Positions 24,262 to 33,484 of a DNA stretch of 64,000 bases are shown here, piece after piece; within the stretch, counting starts at the first letter, position 1; each line of letters starts with the position of its first letter. Origin of the DNA: Tipula vernalis (Eukaryota; Arthropoda; Insecta; Diptera; Tipulidae). The stretch is taken from contig OY282558.1 of assembly GCA_958295665.1 (NCBI GenBank), forward strand, positions 65,460,789-65,524,788, written 5' to 3'. A model generated the notes under the pieces. That model was not told the DNA's origin. It searched no databases and worked only from the letters and a program-made list of their open reading frames with translations. The translations under genes and the position numbers were made by a program.

Positions 24262-25670
24262 ACGTGGGAGGCACAAATCGCAAATATAATTTTAAGCGAA
24301 TATATTTTTATCGTTATAACTTGTTTTACGAGTCTAATCTGGGATCTGTATTGGTCACGGTTGAAGCTTTTAATTAAAAGCTTCCTAATCATTGATCAGC
24401 TAAAAGCTTGTACGGTCAGAGTATTATATGTACAGAATAATCATTTGGTGGTGTTTAAAATATGCAACTAATATTTGCGAGAATAGAATTTACAAGTAAA
24501 ACTGAAGCATTATCTAGCATCAAACATATTACAATTGAAAAATTTAATATTCAGCTCATAAATTTTGTGTTCAAACGAATTACATTCCAGCTTATCTTTC
24601 CACATACATTAATTATACATTTTGAAAATTACCAGTCACATTTTTAATGCACCTGAATATGCATGAAAATGTATTTTTTAATTAAAATTGTCGATTATGA
24701 CGTAACCGAATCGATCAATATAAGTTAAAGCCAATCCAAGTTAAGCGATTCATTTCAAAAGAAAATATTTGAGTGGTAACAGCTTTTGACGGAATTTTAA
24801 AAATAATTTATCTGAACAATGTTTTGGAAAATGAAATTAATTTTAATTTTGGCAGCGTGTTACTTATATTTTATTCAAATTATTGATGTAAGTATTATTT
24901 ATTCAATAAAATTAATTAAAAGACCAATATTAAAATATTTTCACGTTTAGTCGAAAAAATTTCGCTTATCCATAAATGATGAAGTATATAATTACACTAT
25001 TGATAAAAGTGTGCCTTCTTTTGTGGAATATTTCTCACTTGAACATATGATATTTGAGCTAATCGATGATGATACGGTCAGGTTAGGCGGATACGTCTTA
25101 TGTATTAAAGGAATGGATCCTAAATTACCAATGCAGCTTGATTTGCGAACTCAGTGCCGTGAGCAATCCACTTGGAATGAGGGTCCGTTACGATTATTTT
25201 TACCAAATGCTTGTCCTGAGGCTTTGAATCCAAGCCGACCCTGGTATAATATTACAAAATTGTGGACGAATTGTCCACCAAAAAAGGGGGTAAGCTAATA
25301 AGTTATAATTATTTGTGGCGTACAAAATCAAAATTATTTTTATACTTTTTAGGAGAAGGCCATAATAGAGACTCAAATTATTAGTGCTCATATAGTGTTG
25401 CCACCTTCTATTCCGATTGGTCCATGGAAAGCGTATTTTTTGTTTACTCAAGGTTTATTTGGAGGGATTACTAAATATGGAGCCATGGTGGTAATAGAGC
25501 TTATTGAGGTCGTTTGAATGATTTACACCGTTATTTTGTTTGACTATTCATAAAGAGTTTTGTGTTTTAATTTGAAAAATAAATGTGTTATTAATCATCA
25601 CCGTCGCTCTTTTATATTTTACCTTGTAAATGTTGATCAATCCGACTGGAGCTCTTATCAGGAATGGATA
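24262..25670. repeat. Inverted segmental duplication, left copy
   Basis: Matches the complement of about 43,272-45,150. The homology covers 5' flank (for example GATCTGTATTGGTCACGGTTG near 24,350 and its complement near 45,065), the whole gene with introns, and about 150 bp of 3' flank ending GACTGGAGCTCT. The right copy carries about 450 bp of extra sequence in the 5' flank. Confidence 0.8.
24819..25517 (+). CDS. Small secreted protein, ML/DUF1091-like, copy 1
   Basis: Three exons: 24,819-24,887, 24,951-25,289 and 25,353-25,517, with two 63-bp GT-AG introns in phase 0, giving 190 aa with no defect. Exon 1 encodes a signal peptide (MFWKMKLILILAACYLYFIQ). The mature part has cysteines in LCIKG, QCREQ, NACPEA and TNCPPKKG, then LPPSIPIGPWKAYFLF near the C-terminus. 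A late cysteine followed by P..P.G.W is the pattern of insect ML (MD-2/GM2-activator-like) and DUF1091 secreted proteins, so lipid or ligand binding outside the cell is a guess. An alternative Met at codon 5 matches the start used by copy 2. An AATAAA lies at 25,580. Confidence 0.75.
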
Positions 25671-25699
25671 TTGCAAAACCGCTCCAAATATTCTTTAAA

Positions 25700-25892
25700 T
25701 TAGAAATTTCTTCACTATTTCAAATGATTTCATATTTGCTGCATTTGCATATAAATATTTCATCGAACAGGTAGCACTCTGCAAGAGCGGTACAAAGCCT
25801 AACGATTTTGCAGCTTGAATAGCCCGGCGATTCATTTCTAACCAGAACATTCTCAATTTCTCCTCTTCGAGGAAATTGTTCGGGTTGTTATT
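25700..25892 (-). other. Unrecognised open reading stretch
   Basis: The minus strand reads about 60 codons including NNNPNNFLEEEKLRMFWLEMNRR and AIQAAKSLGFVPLLQS without a stop. I do not recognise it. It could be a transposon gag/ORF1 piece or a host exon. It lies between the duplicated segment and Gypsy remnant B. Confidence 0.25.
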
Positions 25893-26129
25893 CCGTATAC
25901 ATGCTTGGGTGTTAGGCGCGATATTTTAGCACTCATATCTGGCCATTTGATAGTGGTAGAGGAGCTATTAGGTGCTTCAGTAATTGAGTCCATCATCAGA
26001 CTTGACAACTTTTTTTTCAGACGCTACCGATTACGCTTGCACAGACGTCTAGTTCTAATTTTGTTGGTGGGTTCAGCAATAGAACTTTCACCATACGATT
26101 TAAGCAGCTTACAAAAAAAATAAAAATTA

Positions 26130-28335
26130 ATTAATTTGAGCAAACATAAAAATATTTATGGTTATTTATGAGTGAGTCGCTAAAGGACTCCCCCGCAAGT
26201 GATTTCTCCCTTCTTAGGGAATAACTTGTATTGGGGAAAATAAGGGAATTGTCTGTTCTGATGAAGACAAACTCGCTGTTGTCGAGCGATTTTGGAACAA
26301 AAAGAGAGCACTTCAGATCTTCTTTCACCGTTGCTCGGATTGCAAGTAAAACGATTGGTATTTCCGAGCCCCAATTAGTTGTATTGCTTTTGGCCATCAT
26401 TACGGCTTTGAACTGCCGATGGAAGAGTTCGGCCATGCCATTGTCTTGAGGATGGTAAACCGTTGTCCGTATCCGATGTGATCCGAGGAGTTTTGTTAAC
26501 TCTGTAAAAATTTTAGACTAGAATTGGGTTCCCAGATCAATGGTGATGTGAAGTGGTATGCCGAATCGTGAAACGTAATTGTTGACAAAAGTGTTAGCAA
26601 TAGTTTCAGCTGACATGTTGGTCATACAGTATGCTTCGGGCCAGCGAGTGAAGCGATCGGCACAGGCGAGCAAATATGAATATCCATCAAATGGAGGGAG
26701 TGGTCCTATGAAGTCTTAATGGACATGTTCAAATTGACCAACTTACGAGTTGCACGGACTCCAGTGTATCGAAGATGATACGCAGATAATTTCGAGGCCA
26801 GGTAATTTAAAAAGTTCTAGTTTCATTCATGAACCAGAATGACATTCGGAACCATAAAATAAATTCTGAAGTTCTAGGTCATTTTTTTGTGTGTTTGCGA
26901 TTTGATTTAAGTCGATGTGTGTCTCAACTGTGGCCATTTTTCGTTGTCGGTTGTGCGGGATAGTGTGTCCGCGACAACGTTGTTGTGTCCGTGAACATGT
27001 TGGATATCCGTTATAAATTGACTGATGTAATCCAAGTGGCGAGACTGCCTCGGATTACGTTCACTTTTTGACTGAATTGCTCTAGTCAGAGGCTTGTGGT
27101 CGGTGTAAATGGTGAAATCCCGATCCTCGACAAAATATCTAAAGTGTTTAAATGCCAGATATATTGCGAGTAATGCCGCATCGAATGCGGAATATTTCTT
27201 TTCGGCATCCGAGAGTAGTTGTATGCAACACTTGTTGTTGTATGAGAACACGCCAAAGACGCATTTTGAACTCTTAATATGAAGTTTGTGCTTTTTTTAG
27301 AGTATGAAGCCACAAGAATGTCGTTAATGTAGACGAAAACGAACTCTTAATCACGTACTACTTCATAGGCATTCGGATGAATTCGAACAAGCCAAATGGA
27401 GTTGTTATTGCAATTTTGTGAACGTCTTCAGGTGCTACGGAAATTAAGTGGTAAGCTCTGATGAGATCGATTTCTGAAAAAATGTTGGATCCAAGCAAGT
27501 GCATGGAGAAATTTTGAATGTGAGGTATCGAATATCGATCAGGTGTCGTATCGATCCACACATGGTCGCCAATCGTGATCTATCTTTTTCACCATATGGA
27601 GTGAACAAGAGATGGGAGAAGCGGATGGCCTGCAAATCCCTAATTCCACCATGTGTTGGAATTCTGTATGTGCGACATTATGACGGCTAAATCTAGTCTG
27701 CGTGGTCTAGACAGAGGCAGATAGCCTGCTGTGACAACATGATAGACCACGTTGTGTGAGGGAAAATGTTTAAGCAGAGTGCCGTAACCATTTTTGACTG
27801 TGAATTGGATCGGTGTCGGTGCGTCAACATGAACCATGGTGGTATTGATTGACAGCTGAGTCGCTGCATCAACCAGCCGTTTATTTTTGAGGTTAACAAG
27901 TAGCCAAATGTACACAAGAAATCGGAACCAATGATCGGATGATTCTAGATCCATCTGTAGCTATTTTGAACCGTAGGTGTGGATAGTTATGCCTTTGGCG
28001 GCCGAAAGAACTAGGTTATCATTTCTATTAAACAATGTGAATGATTGTTTGAAATAGTATGCTGGAATAACCGAAAGCTCAGCTCCAGTGTTAATTATGT
28101 AAGAAAGTTTGTTTGTTTTATCGTAAACGAATAGACGAGTTGCATTATTTAGGGTGTCTGACAACGTTGCTATTACCCGTGGCTACAATGGTTTTTTTGG
28201 TTGGTATCGACATCCATTTTATTGATGGAGTTCGGTGTATTGTTAAAAATGCATGGTGGGACACATTTACACGCCGATGTGCCGTATTTGGCATGGATAC
28301 CAGCATTTACCCATGCGGTTGTTCACGCTGATTCA
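26130..28335 (-). pseudogene. pol: Gypsy remnant B, gag end to integrase
   Basis: Read on the minus strand: gag C-terminus with the cysteine-rich CWYH-type motif (near 28,300); protease IINTGAELSVIP (about 28,080-28,115), with N replacing the usual D of DTG; RT start near 27,560 ([12 protein letters not shown] near 27,380); RNase H with EKKYSAFDAALLAIYLAFKHFRYFVE (split here) and IYTDHKPLTRAI (27,070-27,210); integrase core near 26,440-26,720; C-terminus LRREKSLAGES next to a GGGGGAGT polypurine tract (26,190). Many stops and frame changes. The 3' tail matches the tail of the element at 63.58 kb, so both belong to one family or close relatives. Confidence 0.8.
26185..26200 (-). promoter_or_regulatory. 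Polypurine tract and LTR junction, Gypsy B
   Basis: The minus strand reads TGCGGGGGAGTCC followed by TTTAGCGACTCACTCAT, matching the GTGGGGGAGTCC/TGTAGCGGCTCACTCAT junction at 63,554-63,582. The LTR below 26,185 is too degraded to bound. Confidence 0.55.
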
Positions 28336-28539
28336 GAGTGAAGACTGGAAAATCGATGGAATCATTCGGATCATCTGAAATCATAGCACCAATGCTCATT
28401 TAGACATTTTTATTTCCTGTAATTAGTTCCAGCATCTAAAATTGAGTTCTATAGCATCAATGTTTTTTGGTGTTAGAATGACTTTGTTGGCAGTTTCAGA
28501 AACTTAACAGTACTTTTCCTCCAAATGGTCGAACGTCGT

Positions 28540-29050
28540 TCATAATTTCAGCAGAGATATATCCTTTAATTTGTTAGACTCAAGTGATGGAATGTTTAAT
28601 ATTTCAAACAGATGTTTCATTTGCTGAAAGTGGAATTTTGAATCCACTATGTGTTGTTCGTCCGCCTACCAACAAATTCGCTGCAATTCTTGTGGTTGCA
28701 AATGCTTGAACTTGTTGCCCTTGTCCTCTTACATAGCACAATAGTGCATTATATGGGTAGGTTTTTCCTGACCCTGCGGGGCCATCAATAAAAAAGAAGC
28801 GTGATTGAGCATTTAAATCACCAAACGAAGCTGTTATCTCACCAAATATTTGTCGTTGTAGAGGCTTGAGTGTAGCGATTAGACTGCAGCCTGTTGCTCA
28901 GATTCTGTAGCTCTATAATTTGATCTTGATAGTCGAACTTGATAAGCAGTCTGTGCTCTACATTGTTTAGCTTCTTCGGGCTCCTCACACGCACATCGCT
29001 GCTTTTTGTATTCTATAGTCTATTGTGTCGCACATAAATTTGATGTCATC
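28540..29050 (-). pseudogene. Helitron fragment (PIF1-like helicase Walker A)
   Basis: The minus strand encodes FFIDGPAGSGKTYPYNALL (near 28,745-28,800), a Walker A helicase motif preceded by LKPLQRQIFGEI-like residues. RTTHSGFKIPL follows, as in PIF1-type helicases of Helitrons. Further upstream an arginine/glutamate-rich leader (EEPEEAKQCRAQTAYQVR, near 28,930-28,985) resembles Helitron N-termini. The Rep nuclease and most of the helicase are deleted. Confidence 0.65.
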
Positions 29051-29570
29051 CAACCAATAAAACACAAATATGTACATACATAAAAGAAAAACGCAACTAC
29101 TGCGACAGTTTTTTGTGTTTTATATATTTTTATAGTTCACTCCACTGCGATCGCAGCGCCACGTAAACAAACAGACAGACGATGGTAATTATATATGTTG
29201 ATAGTTAAAATTTGTTTCATTTAACATCAAAACACATTCGTGAAAATTTTAAAAAGCGGTTTTATCAGTTAAATGTGATTAACTCGGTCTAAAAAGAGAT
29301 CGAGTAAACAATATTGTCAAGAAATAAAATTCGGCGATCAAATTCATTTGAATGTATTATTAATAAACTCTGTGACGTTGTTTAATATGAGTTTCGATAT
29401 GAGTTTAGCATTAGAAATCCTTTTTCGATATTTCTTCCTTGGTGTGATGTGGTTAAAGATTCTGTTAGTAAAGAAGAATAATCCCAATTTCTAGATTTTC
29501 TAAAATGTAGACTATCCAACAAGGCTGACTTAAAACAACAATTAAAAATATACAGGGTTGAAACCTCATG
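29051..29570. other. Non-coding DNA
   Basis: No gene or family recognised. AT-rich with a C/G patch near 29,145-29,165. Confidence 0.35.
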
Positions 29571-29579
29571 AGTTGGTCA

Positions 29580-29870
29580 GAACTTCAGTCTTGATTAATT
29601 CAACTCCCAAATCAACCCCAAAATGAATCTCTTAAGCCAATCTTCAGTTCAACCTTAAAATTCAATATACAAATTAACCGCCAATCAAACTCTCAAATCA
29701 ATCACCAAATAAACCTCAAATCAACTTCCAAATAAATCCTTAACCTAGCTCCAAATCAACTATTAAATAATTCCCCAACCGAACAACTCATTTAACCCTA
29801 ATGCAGGCTAACTAAATCCTAACTCAACTTCAACTCAACTTAGCTCGAATGAAAACTCAACCCTCTGCTC
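29580..29870. repeat. Degenerate AACTCAACC-type simple repeat
   Basis: Cytosine-poor-guanine strand dominated by variants of CAACTCAAC and CAAATCAACC, in loose tandem. A second block of the same type lies at 30,540-30,800. G is almost absent from this strand in both blocks. Confidence 0.6.
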
Positions 29871-29874
29871 AACT

Positions 29875-30012
29875 CATACCATCATACGAGCATACCATCA
29901 TACCATCACAATTATACCATCATACCATCATCACCATTACCATTCCCATCAAACAATTCTTATATGCAAACCATCATACTATTATACCATCATAACATCA
30001 TACCATCCGTCA
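29875..30012. repeat. (CATCATAC) minisatellite
   Basis: About 14 irregular units of ACCATCAT/TACCATCA with interruptions. Confidence 0.75.
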
Positions 30013-30023
30013 TACAATTGATA

Positions 30024-30440
30024 TTCCAGAACTTTATTTACAAAAATTACTTTAGAATCCCATTTCCACGGATGATGTCAAATTTCACTAAAATCATCCG
30101 TTAAGAAATAGCCAAGTTCCGTTATAATTGTTCATATTCTAGAACTTCACCTAAACATCATTTTAGAATCCCATTTCCACCACCCACATCAAATTTCATC
30201 ATATTGGGTTGAGAAATAGCCAAGTTCCGTTCTCATAGGGCATATTCTAGATTTTTATCCGAAAATCTTTTTAGAATCCCATTTCCAACGCACATGTCAA
30301 ATTTCATCATAATCAATTAAAGAATAGCCAAGTTTCATCCTACTTGGCCATATTCCAGAACTTCAACTAAAAATCATTTGAGAATCCCATTTCCATTTGA
30401 AATGCTGGATTTCATCAAAATCGAGTAAGATATAGAATCC
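30024..30440. repeat. Diverged 107-bp satellite, about 4 units
   Basis: Four units share TTTAGAATCCCATTTCCA and AAATTTCATCA...AGAAATAGCCAAG, spaced about 107 bp. They are the same family as the large array at 33.5-35.6 kb but clearly diverged. Confidence 0.8.
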
Positions 30441-30442
30441 CA

Positions 30443-30515
30443 GTTTAACGGACACCTCACTACAACGGACAACTTTTTTGGTTCCGTCGATTTTGGTTGT
30501 AGTGAGGTTTTTCTG
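30443..30515 (-). mobile_element. Possible pogo/Tigger-type terminus
   Basis: The minus strand starts CAGAAAAACCTCACTACAAC at 30,515 with TA outside (30,516-30,517), then repeats a related GTTGTAGTGAGGTGTCC motif in inverse. CAG-type ends with repeated subterminal motifs resemble pogo/Tigger elements; only one end is present. Confidence 0.35.
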
Positions 30516-30819
30516 TATATAGATTGCCCACTGCAGATTAAACCTTAATCTAAAGCCCCAACTAAACCGCCATTCAACCCTAATTCAACTCGCAAACGGA
30601 ACCCATCTTAACCCTCAAATAAACCTCAAGCTGTACGCCAAACTCAATCCTCAAACCAGCAAATATAAAAAGTTGGCCAACAACTCACTATATCCTATCC
30701 AAACCCAACTCAACTCCAACTCAACTCCAACTCCAACTCAACCCGCAAATTGACCGCTAACTCAACTTTAAAATCAACCGAAAACTCAATGGAAAATTCA
30801 ATAATCAAACCAGCGTATA

Positions 30820-31711
30820 TAGGGTGGGCCATCTAACTTTTATTTTTTTGAACTAGCGGTTATTTTGAGTATGGTAAGGGTTATGTCACTTTTGATTTGA
30901 CAGAAAGTTAGTTTTATCCTTCCGCTGAACGAAAATGGTTGTGTATTCGCTTGAACAACGCTGGGAAATATTGAAACATTACTTCGAAAATCTTGGCAAA
31001 AAAAACATTTTTTCGGATGAGGTGCATTTCCATCTTGGCGGGCAGAATTGTCGCATTTGGGGCACGGAGAACCTGCACGTGATCGTAGAGAAGCCGATGC
31101 ATCCTCAACGAGTGACTGTTTGGTGCGGATTTTGGTCCGGTGGCATTATTGGGCCATTTTTTTTTTAAAATAGCAAGGAGCCGCCGTTACTGTCAATGGT
31201 GAGCGCTACTGTTCCATGATAAACGATTTTTAATTCCCGGCACGAAGAGGAGGACATAGGCAACATTTGGTTTCAACAAGACGGCGCTCCGTGCCACACA
31301 GCACACGTTTCAATTGATCTTTTGCGCACTGTCTTAGACCGAATTATCAGCCTAAATGCTAATGTGATTTGGCCGCCTCGGAGCTGTGATTTGACGCCGT
31401 TGGACTATTATCTTTGGGGTGCCATCAAAGATAAGTGTTACGCCGATAAAACAGCAACGATTGACGCTCTCAAGAACAATATTCGCATTGCCATTGAAGA
31501 CATAATGCCGCAAGCCATCGAAAATGTGCTCAAAAATTGGACCGATCGCATGGGGTACGTCAAGGCCAGCCGAGGCAGTCATATGAATGAAATAGTATTC
31601 CATAATTAATCGGAAGGGTTGTTCTTTACAATGAAAAAATAAATTTGAAAAAATATTGAGAATTTTTTGTTTTATTGCATTTAAAAAAAAAAATTTATTT
31701 GGCCCACCCTG
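30820..31711 (+). mobile_element. rosa-like Tc1/mariner element, 892 bp, internally deleted
   Basis: Ends AGGGTGGGCCA (30,821-30,831) and TGGCCCACCCT (31,700-31,710) are inverted copies, with TA just outside (30,818-30,819; 31,712-31,713). The length is below the usual ~1.3 kb because the 5' half of the transposase is deleted. Confidence 0.85.
30934..31609 (+). pseudogene. Transposase, DD40-41D (rosa-like)
   Basis: ATG at 30,934 gives VVYSLEQRWEILKHYFEN, then a deletion joins directly to FSDEVHFHLGG (first catalytic D, near 31,015). VWCGFWSGGIIGPFFF runs into a stop at 31,168. The second D is in FQQDGAPCHTA (about 31,280) and the third in RSCDLTPLDYYLWG (about 31,380-31,420). The spacing from QQD to TPLD is 40 residues, close to the 41 of rosa elements. 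The C-terminus ends at 31,609. Broken by the deletion and a frame change near 31,180-31,320. Confidence 0.8.
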
Positions 31712-31759
31712 TATAAAAAATTCCTAAATATTTATATAACCAGATGTTTTGGTTCAATT

Positions 31760-32030
31760 CGTATGGCAGGTACCTCACCCTCTTGACGTACAGATTCCAA
31801 AAGCTATCCAAATCTCCGCCTTGACCATAGAAACAGATTGGTAAAACAATTCCAAATCGGACAAGCCGTTCTCGAGATACAATGGATACAGACATCCAGA
31901 CATCCATGCGTCCAGACAGATGGACGGACAATTTTTTTTTTTTTGTTTTGCTTTTTCAGACTCAGGGACTTTCATAACGTCGAGAAAAATGGTTTTATAC
32001 CAAACAAAAGTTTTCGTCATTTTTGATAGG
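31760..32030. repeat. Unclassified dispersed repeat with CAGACATCC motif
   Basis: Contains GTTCTCGAGATACAATGG, then repeated CAGACATCCA/CAGACAGATGGACGGACA and a T-rich tract. The pattern looks like a non-coding repeat family; I cannot name it. Confidence 0.35.
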
Positions 32031-32099
32031 ATTTCAATATTTTGGTCTTTTTAGACCGAATTAATTAAAATGTGGTGAAAAACGAACTATGGAACACTT

Positions 32100-32327
32100 A
32101 CAAATAGAGTGAATAAATATCGTGTGGAACAGTTGCTTGCTGACTCAAATGAAGTTTCTGTAGAAAACACCAACACAGCTGCATCAGTTCTGAAGGCATT
32201 CGATGAGGGTCTGCAAGATCCTCTCAAAGTATTAATAAAATCTTTTAGATTCACAACTATAGAGGAATCTATCAACACAGCTTGCGAAGAAGAAAAATCG
32301 AGTTCGAGTCTGCTCAAGGCATTTTAG
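32100..32327 (+). pseudogene. gag: Gypsy gag fragment
   Basis: An open frame reads LKAFDEGLQDPLKVLIKSFRFTTIEESINTACEEEK (split: AFDEGLQDPLKVLIKS, FTTIEESINTACEEE), matching the helical capsid C-terminal pattern of insect Gypsy gag. No other part of the element is adjacent. Confidence 0.45.
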
Positions 32328-32329
32328 TT

Positions 32330-33060
32330 TTAACCTATAATCTCGAGCTATTCCTATACTCGGCTAAAAAATAACGGCTAAAAAAATATCAAATAGTCAG
32401 ATGGTGATTAAGGTAGTGGTGGCTGGAGTAATTACCTACACAACTAAAGTTCTTCACAAAATTTGTTGAAACAAATATTTATACGAGTGTACAAAATATT
32501 TTCAATCCGCCGAAGGTGATGTTATTTTTTGACTTTTGACGTTAGATACTATTTTTTGAAAGAATTAAATAAAAAATCTTCCACGACAGATTTGTTGTAA
32601 ATCAATTAGGATTTACCTATGAACAAGTCCAGCCTCGTATCTGATTTCGATAGTATAAACGATACAGAACGTGATTCAGTTCAATGGCTTCAAATAAAAT
32701 GAAATTTCTGACAATATACGACAATTTCAAAATATATCAACAAAGCATCACACATTCGAAATAATCTCAAAAATGTCAAATTTTCAAAGTATCTTAAATA
32801 TTCTAGAAGTTCTCAAATATCGAACTATCGGTAAATAGGTAAAAGCAAAGGAATTCCTATACGCGCTAATCATCACCATGTGAAACTTTAATAACCTGGA
32901 CATTCATCAATAATTTCGAATAACCTAGGAAATTTGACAAATATCGAAATTTACTAAATATCGCACACCCTCTAAAAAACTTTCATTACACAAAAAGCAC
33001 TTTTTATTCCATAAAACACAACCTTGAGCTAATCAATAACATAGAAGGTATCAACATACC
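32330..33060. other. Non-coding DNA
   Basis: AT-rich with short AACCT/CAAAT-like repeats (for example ATTTTCAAAGTATCTTAAATAT). No family recognised. Confidence 0.35.
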
Positions 33061-33069
33061 AAATATTGG

Positions 33070-33418
33070 AAAACAAATATACCCGTAGGAGAAACATTGG
33101 AGATTACAAGGAATTTATTAGCCGATCTAGGCAAAGAATTAATCCAACTATTAGAAGAAATCACAAATCAAAATTATTTTAAACACGAAAATAGATTTTA
33201 CAAACAAACCGATGGTCAGTCCACTATCCGGCACATTAGCTAACATTTATTTAAATTACTTCGAAAATAAATTTATTATGAACAACATAAATAAATTCTA
33301 CAAAGATATCGTTTACTGGCACAGATACGTAGATGATGTCATGATCCTATTTACGGGTACAGTCAGACAACAAAATAAATTTTTAAATTATTTAAACCAA
33401 TTACAACAATATATTTAA
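33070..33418 (+). pseudogene. Penelope-like reverse transcriptase fragment
   Basis: An in-frame block reads MVSPLSGTLANIYLNYFENK, matching the GSPLSP.iAN..m..fE motif of Penelope-like RTs, followed by YWHRYVDDVMILF with the YVDD active site (about 33,315-33,350). The upstream frame has several stops. Other RT classes with a similar GSPLS motif cannot be excluded. Confidence 0.5.
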
Positions 33419-33484
33419 GTTTACATGGTAAATTGAAAATAATTACATATTTACAACATGTCAACATATTCACGTGTCATATTT

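Noticed and set aside
24461..24647. 61-codon frame upstream of the secreted-protein gene
   Set aside because: The homologous DNA at about 44.3-44.5 kb does not conserve this frame.
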